The notes below the pieces were generated by a model. The model searched no databases. It was not told where the DNA came from and worked only from the letters and a program-made list of their open reading frames with translations. A DNA stretch of 64,000 nucleotides from Desmodus rotundus (taxonomy: Eukaryota; Chordata; Mammalia; Chiroptera; Phyllostomidae): assembly GCF_022682495.2 (NCBI RefSeq), contig NC_071398.1, forward strand, positions 84,401,193-84,465,192, written 5' to 3'. The stretch's first letter is position 1. Each line of letters opens with the position of its first letter. Made by a program: the position numbers and the translations under genes. Below are positions 23,340 through 35,149 of this stretch, one piece after another.

Positions 23340-23530
23340 TCTATTTGTACAGCCTGAATTACCTTTTATGGCACACGACGTACATCATCAGGTCTCACGC
23401 AACCTCATGGGGATGGGAAGACTGGTACTTTTCGTATTTTACAAACTGGGGAACAAATCAGAAGGTAAATGGTTTGCTCACAGGCATATTGCAGATGCAA
23501 CCTAACACCTTAAGCCCAAGCCCAATTTCC
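23340..23530 (-). mobile_element. MIR-like, second antisense copy
   Basis: CGTATTTTACAAACTGGGGA, ATGGTTTGCTCACAGGCA and CCCAAGCCCAATTTCCTAAT resemble a more diverged reversed MIR directly after the first. 23535-23930 is unassigned. Confidence 0.5.
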
Positions 23531-23929
23531 TAATCCGATGTTTTTCTTCTGTTGTAAACTGACTCTTGATAAACTACTGCTTTTGCAGAGGACCTCTGAA
23601 TGATGGTCACATGCCATTCTGTCATCTTATGAAACCGGCTTCTGGCTGAAGGCAGCATCTCCCATGCAGACCTTCTCCAGGACTTCCCAAGTGAAGTCCC
23701 GAACTAGCCACATTGGCCACAGCCTGCTTCCCTGAAGAGTCACTCACTACACCAAGCCCCAAGCCACACCTAGATACATTCAGAAAGAAGCAGAACCAAA
23801 TCACTCACCCTGAAACCTTTTGTGTCATGTGACAGTGACTGTGTAAAGTGGGTTTTGCTAAAGTGGATCAAAGACCATAATACTTCACTCTATGTTCTTA
23901 AGTGCTATTCTCTGCTACACCTCACTCTT

Positions 23930-25440
23930 AGCTCACATTTTTGCCTTGCAAATCACTGAAAAATACAGAATCAAATAGAAGTTCCTGTCTCTTCCAATGA
24001 TCGCAAATCTACAAACTGGCCCTCACCCTCAACCACCTCCCTCCCTCCTGTTTCAATAGACGAAGGCCCACCTCCTACCAAAAGCGAGTTCCCCCCGCGT
24101 GCTCTGCACCTCGCCCTTCTCCCCCTCCTCAAGTGCTTAACACCCCCACCCCCATGATTCCCTCTTGTTTCATTCCATCAACATCTCCTCAGACACAAGA
24201 TCACTCCCTCATTATTTCAAGACATCAGTCAACTTCCCTTTCTTGCTAAGCTCCTTTTACTGTTTCCCTTTATAACCAGACTTTTTGAAAGAGTATATTA
24301 AGCACACCTCCACTTTATCCCCTCAAATCACGTTCCACACACTCCAGGTGACTATGACCTCTACCCTCTAGTGAAACAGCTATTGTCAAGGTCACCAGTG
24401 ATCACAATGTGGCTAAATCCATGGACTCCTCCATCCTGATCTAACCACCTCTCATCTGCTCCTTACAGAGTTTTACATATCTTTCTTTCTGAAACACACT
24501 CCTTGCTTAGCTGTCCTTTTTAATTTTTTTTTAATTTTTTACTGTATTTTTCCATTACCATTCATCTCCCTTACACCCTCTTCCACCTCCACTCAACCCC
24601 CTTCCCCCCACAGTCACCACACTGTTGTCCATGTCCATGAGTCCTCTTCCTTTTTTGCTAGATCCCTGTCTCTCCTGGTACCACCAAGGTGTGCAGCTCA
24701 AATCTCCCTCCAAAAATCCTCTAATATTAATCCATCAAGGAGTTCTGTTGCTTCTGCCACCAAATACATATAACTCAGGACCCCGTCCCTGTTCTCCAAC
24801 TTGCTTCTATCCTCTAACCAGCACACGACCCCTCTCACTGCAGCATGGCTGAGCTTCCCTGCCTCTCCCCCTCCAATTCATACACCAAACAGCAACTTAA
24901 TCATTCACTTCCATGTTCAAAACCCTCCAGCTCATTACATTGAACTTCAAGTAACCCACATTCTTGCTGTAACCTACAAGCCCCTGTCTATCTTTCCAAC
25001 CTCCCCTGAGTCCTTCAACCTCTCACCAACCACCCCATTCCCACTGGCTTTCTGCACAAATACTAAATCTCTTTGGCCACCATGGAGCAGCTCAAAATGT
25101 CCCTCCCCTGAGTGAAAGGGTTCTTGTCAACCTCAGGTCTTGGTGTAAGTGCCATCTCCTCACAGAGGTTTTTCTGACCAGACTACCAGGAAAAGACTCT
25201 ACCACTCCCTTCTTCTGTTACCTTCCATCATGTCGCCAGGTTGGTTCCTTTTATAGCATTCATCAGGAATTGTAATAACACATGCATCTGTTCATTCGCT
25301 TGTTTACAGATGTCTCTCCCACTAGAATTAAGTTTCACAAAGGCAGGGTGTCTGTCTGTCTCCTCACCACCCCACACTCAGTCCTCGGGACAGCGCCTGG
25401 CACATCGCAAGGGCTTAACGAAAGCCACTTGAATTAGTAA
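23930..25440 (+). mobile_element. L2, long copy ending in its 3' end
   Basis: A C/T-rich stretch with L2 phrases: CACCAGTGATCACAATGTGG (24391), TCCTCACAGAGGTTTTTCTG (25157), ACTAGAATTAAGTTTCACAA (25321), and the 3' end GCGCCTGGCACATCGCAAGG with TTAACGAAAGCC (25395). It is interrupted by an L1-type 3' end at 24515-24675. Confidence 0.75.
24515..24675 (-). mobile_element. L1-type 3' end (antisense to window), inserted in L2
   Basis: A T-run, then CCATTACCATTCATCTCCC, CACACTGTTGTCCATGTCC and ATGAGTCCTCTTCC, closely related to 4845-5005. It is the reversed A-tailed end of an L1 and one of only two L1-type pieces in KCNH1 sense. Confidence 0.65.
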
Positions 25441-25689
25441 ATGACTGGCTGAACAAATAAAGCCAAAGAGAACACTATTAAAGGAGACCCTGATAATAAT
25501 ATAATTCTTGACAAAAATACAATATAAAGAATTCTTTTAGAGCACAGCAATAATCATGAGAAACGAGAGAATATATTGTACCTTAAAGCCACATTCCAAT
25601 TATACGTACTGTCATGAAGAAATGAAAATAAAAACCAGAGTCCACATACGCCAGGCAAGTCCCCAGCAGATGCCCTTCCTCAGGCATTG

Positions 25690-25918
25690 TGGCATGGGTT
25701 GCCGTTTAGTGTGTGCCCCGCCCTGAGCTAGCTGTCCCTCTACATGCATTAATCCTCACAGCTCTGAGGTACACACTACTGCCGTCCCCATCTTACAGTG
25801 AAGAAACTGAGGCTGGGGGAAGCAAGGTAACTTGTCCAAGGCCACAAGGGTTTTTAGTGGTACAGCCAGTGTTGAAAACCTTGTCAAGTTTAATGCCAGG
25901 TCCGTGCTTTTAACTCGT
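25690..25918 (-). mobile_element. MIR (antisense copy)
   Basis: GCATTAATCCTCACAGCTCT, TTACAGTGAAGAAACTGAGG and TAACTTGTCCAAGGCCACA give the reversed MIR core. Confidence 0.8.
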
Positions 25919-25924
25919 TATCCT

Positions 25925-26128
25925 CCCATGCCAGGTTCTGGGCTGAGCACTTTATATGCAAAATACAATTTAATCCTCACAAAAACCATGTGAAATAGAT
26001 ATTGGTGTTCATTTTATAGATAAGAAAAATGATTCTAGGGGGGCTGAGTAAGTTGCCCAAAACCACAAAGCTAATTAAGTGGTGAAGCTGAGATTCAAAC
26101 CCAAATCTGATTCGAAATCCCATAGTCT
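25925..26128 (-). mobile_element. MIR (antisense copy), tandem neighbour
   Basis: CAATTTAATCCTCACAAAAA, TTTATAGATAAGAAAAATGA and AAGTTGCCCAAAACCACAAA, then GAGATTCAAACCCAAATCTG, give a second reversed MIR in the same orientation. Confidence 0.8.
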
Positions 26129-26132
26129 AAAG

Positions 26133-26475
26133 CAGCACTAACCAATGGAAATACCATGCAAGCCACAAATGTGAGGCACCTATGCAATTTTAAATTTTCT
26201 AGTAGCCACATAAAAGACGTGAGAGAATACAGGTTAAACTAATTTACCGATACTTTAACCCAATAATTTACCCCAATATATCCAAAACATTATCACTTAA
26301 CAACATGTAATCAATATCTAAAATTACTAGCGAGATAGTTTACATTCCTGTTTTTCATACTAAGTTCGAAACCCGATGTGATAACATAAGTTACTCCACC
26401 TCTCAGTTCGGATGAGCCACATCTCGATTGCTCAACAGTCTCATGCAGCCAGGAGTCACCGCACTGAACAGCACG
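26133..26475. mobile_element. Mammalian DNA transposon relic (probably hAT/Charlie class)
   Basis: GCACTAACCAATGGAAATAC, TTTTCTAGTAGCCACATAAA, CAATATATCCAAAACATTAT, ATGAGCCACATCTCGATTGC and a right end CGCACTGAACAGCAC follow an old nonautonomous element shared by placental mammals. I recognise the sequence type but not a secure family name. Confidence 0.6.
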
Positions 26476-26789
26476 AGTTTAAACTGTGACGTCACACTGC
26501 ACCGTAGGGCAACCCTGAACGGACTTAAACAAATGCAGGGATGTCCTTCCCAAGTAGAGTTGGAATGGATAAACTGTCCACACGCCAGACAACAAAATAT
26601 GATTTAGAAATGTGAACCACAGCGTGTGTGTACACACGGATGTGTGCAAGACGAGGAGGGGAGGACATGTCAGAAAACAAGGGGCGGGCTGGGGAAACCA
26701 TTGGGGGAGGACGTGCAAACACAGTAAGTCAATCAGGATATGGCTCTTGCAGGCCAGACCCGTCAGAGCCTCAGCCTGGAAACCCCATC

Positions 26790-26900
26790 CTGGCTTCACA
26801 ACTAACCGATCTTGAGCAAGACGAGGTCTCCACGCCTCAGTTTCCTCACCTGAAAAGTGAAGCCAATACCATTTATACCACATAGATACTGGGAAGGTCA
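26790..26900 (+). mobile_element. MIR fragment
   Basis: GATCTTGAGCAAGACGAGGT, CCTCAGTTTCCTCACCTGAA and GTGAAGCCAATACC follow the MIR core forward. Confidence 0.65.
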
Positions 26901-26923
26901 AATAAGAAAAACAGGTATAGATA

Positions 26924-26948
26924 TGTGTGTGTGTGTGTGTGTGTGTGT
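26924..26948. repeat. TG dinucleotide microsatellite
   Basis: About 12 TG units. Confidence 0.95.
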
Positions 26949-26949
26949 A

Positions 26950-28185
26950 AAAATCTATAAATGTTTCTTGTAAATGGTTAAGCAGTATTCAGACACCAGT
27001 GTTTTTGTACAAAGAAAAAGATTGGTTCAGAAGATTTTGGAAGAGAATCAGGAAAGCTCCAGCAATAAGCTCATGGAGCACATCCCCTTTACCCAATGGC
27101 TTTGGCTTGCTTAAAGACCAGGTACCAAGAAGGACAAAACTGAAAAGTCTTGGGGAGAAAGAAAGACTGATAAAATTCATTTGTTTGAGAAAAAAAGACA
27201 AAATGGCTTCAGCAACCCATCAGTTCTATGGATTCTCAAGTGCTTTAATAAAAACGACCATGAACTCTTGAACACCAAAAGTTACCCACAAGAATCCAAA
27301 GATCCCAGAGTTTAGGACAGAAGAGAGGTTTGCAAACAAACTACTAAAACACAATGCAACAAGTGGTAAGAGACGCCTGGATAAAAATAGCTTTAAGAGG
27401 AGAGAGAAAAAGACAAGGAATTGACTCAGGTAGTCTGGAAAGGCTTCCATGTAAGACCATTGTCAAGATCTCCCTGGGAGGACAGCCTACAGCCAGACAA
27501 AACTTAGGCAGACTGTGTGCAAAGCTTGGACATGTTGGGGAGGAGGGTCCAGCTCCAGAAACCTCCCCTATTTAGAAATGAAGTGAGGACCAACTCAGTC
27601 CCCACCCGGAAAAGCATGTTCAAAGACAAGGAGAGAGCCGGATGGTAAAGAGGCTGAGAATGACACTCTATTCACAAAGTAAAGCCTGATTTGGGACTGC
27701 AGACATCTCGAGATAAACGCTTGCTTAATTCCCACCATGCACACCCTTTCCATCAGCCAGGCAGGCTCTATTTTTAGCACTTTTTCCGTGATGCACTCAT
27801 TCTTCAATGGGAGAGATAAAGGCAGTAGGAAACAAAATATTAAGCCATATACTTTATGTCACAGTTTTAAGTACAAATTCATATGACACCTTCACAAATA
27901 TAAGCCCATATTGAAATTCAATGGGACAAAAATCTTGGTTTCTTCCAATTTGACTGAGAAATACTTCCGTTGCATTCTTTTCACTTTTTATGTTGAAATC
28001 CTCAGCTACATGTTTGAAATTCAAATAATGAGAACTCGCAATGAGCTTGTCGTGAAAACACTGCCGTCATGATCCAATCAGCTACAAATGGCCATGACCA
28101 ATGACCCACGGGTCCATTACCCATGACCAAGGGAGACAACTTTCATGAGGGGAGGAAGGGGTTAATATGAAGGTTGATATGAAAG
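26950..28185. other. Unassigned intron 5 sequence
   Basis: Nothing recognised. Frames at 26999-27271 and 27354-27575 have no protein resemblance. Confidence 0.55.
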
Positions 28186-28189
28186 GGAA

Positions 28190-28805
28190 GCACTCTTTAC
28201 TGAGGACCTACTAAGTGTGAGGCACTGAACTAGGTGCTTGCTTCCTTCTCCCTTTACTTATTTAATGAACATTTACCAAGCGCTAAGTGCTGGCAGCATG
28301 TTCAATGGTAGGGGTGTAGAATGAACAGGAGAGACACTGCTCCCGCCTTCATGGACCTCCTTCATCCACTGGAGGAGGCGAATATTAAACAGCAGCATTT
28401 CCAGGGGCATGCGTGCTCAAAGAGGAGATTATACATGAAAAGTGGGTTTCTGAAAGGGAGCTCCACCTGGCCTGGGCTAGGGGGTTGCTGAGAAGGCCTT
28501 GCAGGGGAGGTGTGATGTCTACATCAAGGATTGAAGAAGGGGTAGGAACAAAGGGAGCGAAAGCTTGCAGGCAGAGGAAGGGCATGTTCTGAGGCTCAGG
28601 GGCACGCACAAGAGGGCTTGGCAAGGGGGAGTGCCACCTGGCTGACACTAAGAGTGAGCAGAGAGCTGCGGGGGAGGGGAGAGGTTGGAGGGGGGAGGCT
28701 GGAGAGGGGAGTTGGACCTAGTAAGTCACAGAGTAAATTTTAAATATATCCAAAGAAATAAGATGACATTAAAGGATTTTACAGCAGGGAGTAATAAGAT
28801 GAGGC
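28190..28805 (-). mobile_element. L2-like ancient LINE (antisense)
   Basis: TTACCAAGCGCTAAGTGCTG, AACAGGAGAGACACTGCTCC and a G-rich block (28660-28710) resemble the reversed L2 3' part. Confidence 0.5.
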
Positions 28806-28814
28806 TTGTCTTTT

Positions 28815-28978
28815 AAAGCACCACGATCCTCCCAAGAGTCCTCTAGGGTAGGTAGTATCCTTATTTTGTGAGGATGAAGGCAGATGAGTGAGGCTAAGTA
28901 ACTTTTATCAAGTCACACAGCTGGAATGTAGTGATGATTTGGAGGAGGATTCAGGTCAGTCTGACTCCAAATCTTCTC
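28815..28978 (-). mobile_element. MIR (antisense copy)
   Basis: GGGTAGGTAGTATCCTTATT, GTCACACAGCTGGAATGTAG and CAGGTCAGTCTGACTCCAAA give the reversed MIR. Confidence 0.75.
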
Positions 28979-28979
28979 T

Positions 28980-30338
28980 TTCCATTACACCATCCTGCCT
29001 CTAAGGAAACAAACAAATATAAAAACCTGCAGAAAATCCTCAAACTTCATTTTAGCCGGTCATTTACAATGTTTTTACTAAAATCAGGTGCAGAGTCGAT
29101 CCCTGGCATCATTGAACATTTGAGTACTTCCTTGCCTGGCTTCAGTGAACAAAGTTTATTAAAATACAAGAAACGCATACACACAATAGCCCTCCTAGAA
29201 AAAGAGCTGAGATTTCTCCCACAAGACCCCAGGCCTCAGACAAGAGGGCTGGCCGGAAGGAACACCAGGGTCCTGAGGGCACATGAGGTGGCCAGCACAG
29301 GCTGGGCTTCAGGGCTGGAAGGCGATGGGAAGGCCACCAGTCCAGCCACTCTTCCCAAGTTCACCTTCACTGTAACCTCAAGTAGTCATCCAAAACCACA
29401 CCGGTAACGACCAACTTACTCCCTACTAGCACAGCCTATTCCTTACTGACGCAGTCCTGAGTATTTAAAAAGTCTTTTATGAGAGGCAAAATGAACTCCA
29501 AACCCAGGTACTTGTGGCAGAAGTTCCTGTTGCCACAGTTACTTTCCTCTCCAAAGCAAGGGAATGCGAGGTGGGTAATGAGGCCCCGTGATGTGCAGTC
29601 AGCTTTCCCTGAGTCTGAAGAGCCAAATAAAGTCAACATCCAAGAAAAGCAAAAAAATGTAGAACAGGAAATCTCCATTTCAAGGCACGGAGAGCCTGGT
29701 TCTAAGACAAAGGATAACAACTTTGCTCGCATACATCCTGGCAGCCTCTACCGGGGGTTCTGCCTGTGGGACCAGATGACCAGGGACCCTGACACAGACA
29801 GCCTGGACATTTGTACCCACCTTCTGCTCATCCCCAACAGAGGTCAGCGCTCCTGCTCATCACCAGGTAGCAGGATTCCCAGGTGATGAGCCACCTGCAG
29901 AGGAGGCTGGCTCCACGCCAGCTCATGCTCCTCACGCATGTCCCACTGATGTGCCACAGCTGCCCTTTGCATGTCCCTTGAAAGGGGCAGCTGTGGCAGC
30001 ATGCTCATGCAGGTCAGGGAGGCATCCTCTGTAGTTATCACATCCGATGCTGTGCAGTTCATATAAAGTAGATGTTCTTTAAAAGTCAATTAAAATGTTA
30101 AAACTACAGACTGAGTAAAACCATCTGCGGTGCTGATTATGGGTAACGGTGAGAGAAGGAAGTGGCACCTGTGCTGAGAGAGGCAGCGTAAGCTCACCCA
30201 GCCTCCGCATGTACACATGGACACACGGACAGTTTCCATGCAGTGTGCGACGTTCATATCCCGTCCCCTCAATTCCACGTCCAGTCATCTCTCACACTCA
30301 CACCAGCACCAGTATTTAGAGAGCCAACAATCAACTGA
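28980..30338. other. Unassigned intron 5 sequence
   Basis: No recognised repeat. The two longest frames (28931-29407 and 29479-29886, plus strand) have no protein resemblance and no exon-like splice context. Confidence 0.55.
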
Positions 30339-30339
30339 G

Positions 30340-33295
30340 TGGACTAAGCCAATATGGTAAGCCGTCCATTTATACCAAACACATTGAGATGCTGTTTAAA
30401 AACTAAAATAGATTGGAAAAGAAAATTTAAGAAAAATTAAAGTTCAAAACCTCAGGTGCCAGAAACATGATAGGAACCCAGTAGGAGCTGAAGCAAAGAG
30501 CCCAGGTGTTTTTCAGAAGAGGGGGTTATCGGAAGAGGGTACGTGCTGTAGTAGATGGGAGGGGAACCCCATGCTCTTGTTGGGGTAATAAAGAAACGCT
30601 GAACAGAAAAGCTTCACCACATATCTCAAAGACATAAAAAGGAAACTGGCTCTCTGTCTGGAACTTTGGGCAGAAAAAGGGTTATCTGTGAGAAATCAGG
30701 ATCCCAAGTTTGGGCCATATCTGTGTGTGTGGAGCTAATATCACACTGGTCACGTGGTTGGGAGCCCCATGATTGAAATCATTACAGAAAAGCTGTTCTG
30801 AGCCAGGTAAAACCTTATAATACGTGGCCTGGGAAAATCAACTACCACGTCCAGATGTCTCAGCAATAGGAGATCCAAAGGACTCCCACCCAAAACCCCC
30901 AATGGCAGAAAAACTCACCACAAGAGGAAATAACACCAAGAAAGAGGATTTAAAGGATGCTTATAGTTTTAAAGCAATTTAAAAAAGAGAAGAAACATTA
31001 GCAGACATGAAAAAGACATCATTTTTAAAGAACAGGAAGATTTGAAAGAGAGCCAAATAGAATTTCTAGGACTGAAAAAGATAGACATTGAAAACAAAAC
31101 AAAAATAACTCAATGAATAGGTTCAATAAGAGAAATAATCGTCAACCTAAAATTAAATACTCCACTATGATTTAAGAGAGAGGAAAGGATAAACACATAT
31201 TCAGACATGTGAAGACTAAAAGAAGTTATTATTTTCAGGTTCCCTATGAAGAAACTGCTTTTGGAAAAACAAAAATGCATAGATGAAAATAACTCAGAGT
31301 GAAAATACTCTAGGTCCTTGTCTTGTTCTAGGAGTAGTAGATAAAGTGATTAACTTGAAGATGCATTTGTAACATGCATACAAGTTGTGTAATCAACAGG
31401 AGAACAAAAATAGAATGTATACGTTTCAAACCAATACAGAGAAAAGAAACTGAACACAAATCAGTAAAGAAAGGAAGGAAAAAAGGAAGGAGAGATGTGA
31501 GGAAGGAAAAAGAAAGGGGGTCAGAAACAGAAAACAAAAAATTAGATACCAGAAATAAGCACAAATATATCCATAACAACGATAAAAATAAGCAGATTAA
31601 ACTCCTACAAAAAGGTAGGTACTCTCGCTTAGTAGTTGGGATCACGGTATCTTAAACCAGACTGAATTTGAATGCCGATTCTACCACTTACGAAGTGTGC
31701 TTCAATTTCAAAATCTGTACAATAGAAATTTTCACCTTTAAGGCTATTAGATGAGTCTGTAAGTCTAATTTACATGTGTTTAATACTATGCCTTCCTAGT
31801 GTTAGAGTGGTGTAGAGTTTCAGTACTCTGTAAGAATTCAACGTGGCTGACGTTCTGAACTAAAAACAAGAGGCAGATACATGCGGATTAAAAGATACAC
31901 AGAAGGTTGTAAAACAAGGGACAGAAAAAATATACCAGGCAAGTACCAAGTCAAAGAAAATCAGAATAATATAAAGAAAAATATCAATTAGAGCAAAAAT
32001 TTGTATACAAATAACAACTATTAATAAACAATAAAAGGAAGAGTCCGCCAGAAAAGACAAATAACCTAACAGAACAATGGGCAAAGAGTATGAAAGGGAA
32101 ATACACAGAAGAAGGGATATGAGGCTAATAAACCTAACAAGCAATCAGGGTCCTGTAAATCAAAATGAAATACTATCATCCATCAGATTGGAAATATTTA
32201 GAACCCTAACACTCCAGGTGGTAATGGCTGTGTGGGAAATGGATGGGTCTCTCGTACATGGCTGCTAAGGGTGTAGACAGTATACCCTTTTACAGTAAAG
32301 AATCAAAGAACTCAAATAGAAAATGGGCAAAAGAAATAAACAAGAATTTCACCAAAGAGGATATATAGTTAGAAAACAAGCTCATGAAAATATTTCAGCA
32401 TCTCTAGCCATGAATAAAATACAAATTAAGACCACAATGAGATATTAACCTATACTTCTTAGAATGGCTAAAATAATGATAAGCACATAGAAAAACTGGA
32501 TCTCTCCTACATTACGGATGGGAACGCGAAATGACAACCAACTAGAATCGGCAGAGGTTGGCAATATACACTTCTGTGCATACACAAACACACACACACA
32601 TGTCATACTTCCAGGCATTTACCTCAGAGATATGAACACTTATGTTCACAAAAAATCTGTATGTTCATAGCAGTTTTATTCATATAGCTAAAGACTGGAA
32701 ACACCTGAATATCCTTTAATGGGCGAATGGTTACACCAACTGCGGTATATCCACACACCGGAAAAAGAACAAACCATTGCTGCGTGCACCTGGGTGGATC
32801 TCACGGACACTACAGTGGGGAAAGCTAGTCTCAAAAGGTTCACTCTGTATCGTTCCCCTTATATAACATTCTCAAAATAACAGAAGTCTAGAGATGGAGA
32901 AAAAGCACCGGATTCCAGGGGGTAGGGAAAGGATGTGGGTGTGACCATAAAGAGGTATTTAACAGAGTTCTTTGCTGACGATGGGACAAGGCTGGATTTT
33001 GGTGGTAGTGGCGGCTACCTGAAGCTATACATGAAAAAAATGGCATAAAACTACGCACAGAGAAACACAAATGAGTGCATATGAAAACTGATAAAATCTG
33101 AATATGGCCTTTAGTTTCATTGGCAATAATCTACACAGGCCAGTTTCCTGGGTTTCATATGGTTCTGTAGCTACGTAAGACGTTACCACCGCGGGAAGCC
33201 GGGTGAAGGGTACGGCACCCTCTGTACTAGTTTTGCAACGTTCTGTGAGTCTATAATTAGTGCAAAATAAAACGCTTTTGAAACCAAATGTTGGG
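30340..33295 (+). mobile_element. Old L1/HAL1 fragments
   Basis: Contains an ORF1-like A-rich part (30900-31150), an ORF2 3' part (ATGAATAAAATACAAATTAAG at 32410; TGTTCATAGCAGTTTTATTC at 32664; AATGGGCGAATGGTTA at 32719), and a 3' end with AGTCTATAATTAGTGCAAAA. It is all decayed. A MIR-like piece lies at 31640-31830, and a CA tract at 32582-32600. It lies antisense to KCNH1. Confidence 0.65.
31640..31830 (+). mobile_element. MIR-like fragment
   Basis: GAATGCCGATTCTACCACTT, then CAATTTCAAAATCTGTACAA, follow the MIR core order in forward orientation, strongly diverged. Confidence 0.5.
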
Positions 33296-33299
33296 TGTA

Positions 33300-34018
33300 A
33301 AATTCAAGTTGTAGAATAGCAGTATGATATAATTTGTGGAAATGCACAAAAAAAGCCACATAATCATACTATCTATGTTTTACAGATAAATACATAAGTA
33401 GTAAAAATATTAAAAATTCAGTAGCAAGCAGATACAACTTCAAGGTAATGATTATTTCTGGGAAAGACTTTTAAGAGGACCTAAACTTTACCCGTAATGT
33501 TTTAATTTTTAGAAAGAGAATTTGGAGTGAGAAACTAACACTTACTATCTAGACAGTATAAATAAATGAATGCTCCTCTCTACTACTCTGAATACACGTA
33601 CAAGGAGATTCACTGAAGCAGTCTCTGTAATTACCAAAGACCAGTAACAGCCTGGACCCCCACCATCGGGGTCCAGCTAAACAGGTCATCCAACAGAATA
33701 CAAAGCAACCGCTAGAAAAAATAAAGGCAATATGCCCTCTAGGCAAAATATCCCAAACATACCAGTAAGTGGGGAAAAAAAGCAAATTAGAACATAACAT
33801 GTATAGTATGATCCACATTCTTGTTTTAAAAAAATCAACATAAATCCTATATGCAAATATTTGTAATAAAACACATGCTCTGTTATAATAGTTACTTCTA
33901 AGAAACAGTGAGCTTTCTACTTTATATACTTCTATGTTTTAAAATATGATCATCTGTTTTATTTCCGCAACTTAAGAAAGTTGTTTTACTGGACATAAAG
34001 AACCAGAGATCAAACTCT
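33300..34018. other. Unassigned A/T-rich intron 5 sequence
   Basis: Possibly further decayed LINE sequence. No family phrase is secure. Confidence 0.4.
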
Positions 34019-34019
34019 A

Positions 34020-34240
34020 GTATTAAACTACTATTGCTGGGCTTTACTAAACGCTAAAATGTCTGCATTCTGCATCTGCTTTACGCTTCTTTAATCCGTG
34101 GGTACGTGGTCTCACCTGCACTTCCTAGCTCCATTAGAAGAGAAGGAAGTGGAGGAAACGGAAGCTCTCAGATGTGAAATGACTTGCCCAAAATCACACA
34201 GCTAAATGAGTTGTCAAATGAGTTGTAACCTGTCGTGTTG
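34020..34240 (-). mobile_element. MIR (antisense copy)
   Basis: The 3' two thirds are clear: GTGAAATGACTTGCCCAAAA followed by TCACACAGCTAAATGAG. The left part is diverged. Confidence 0.6.
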
Positions 34241-35145
34241 TTTCAGCCCATTACTCCTGTCACCTACATGGAAAACAGAAGCACGCTTGGCATCTACCCG
34301 ATGCCCTTGTAATGAGGTGGTGACCGTCACGGGCTGTGAGCGGGGCAGCACTAACTCGCCCTGATGTGGTCGAATGGATGCCTGTGCTCCAGCCCCCACA
34401 ACCGCACACCTCGGAATACACCTTGACCTGGCTCCTTCACAGGGAGGAAGTGAGAAGATGTGACAGCAAAGGTGGTTTTTCCTCCATATCTTCCCCACAG
34501 CTGTTCCACGCAGAGAGAGGCTGGCACGAGAGTGGTCCCAGCCAGACCAAACCCCAGCAGGGTCACACCCCCGTGAACGCCACAGAATAAATCATCCCCC
34601 GGCCACAACTTCCTCTCTACCAAGGCAGAATGAGTTACAGCAATGAGGTGGTGGCAGACTCAGAGCTGTGTCTTCTCAGATCCCGCTTCCAGGAAGGATT
34701 CTCTGCCCAGCGGCAGGGTGTGCAGTTAGCAGACAGATACCTATTAGTTTCCTAAGAGACAGAAACTTGAGCTTTCCAGTGAACCACCTGCCAATAACTG
34801 GGCAAGGATGTGGGGCTCATCCCCGTAGGGGACTCCCCTAGTTGGCCATCCCTGCTGCAGAGCTCCCTGTAGGGATGGCGGGGCCTCTATCACATCTGCA
34901 CTGTGGTCTGAGGCTTCCCTTGCCCAAGACTGCTTCCTCTCTTTCTCTTTCACAGATTTGTGAAAATCAGAGCCCAGCGTGCAAGCCCACTGAAGTAGCT
35001 AATCACAGGACTATAGGGTGCTGCTTCTCCCCCACACCTTACCAGCACATCACTTAGAGCCTATTTACCCAAGTTTCTTTTGCCCGGTACATTGTATCCA
35101 GCTGTAAACAAAAAGCTGCAAGGCATACTAACAGGCAAAAAACAT
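34240..35145. other. Unassigned intron 5 sequence
   Basis: GC-richer, with no recognised repeat. Frames of 60-94 codons on both strands overlap each other and have no resemblance. Confidence 0.5.
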
Positions 35146-35149
35146 AGTT

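Noticed and set aside
28931..29407. 158-codon plus-strand frame
   Set aside because: Its start lies in a MIR and the rest shows no family features; chance frame.
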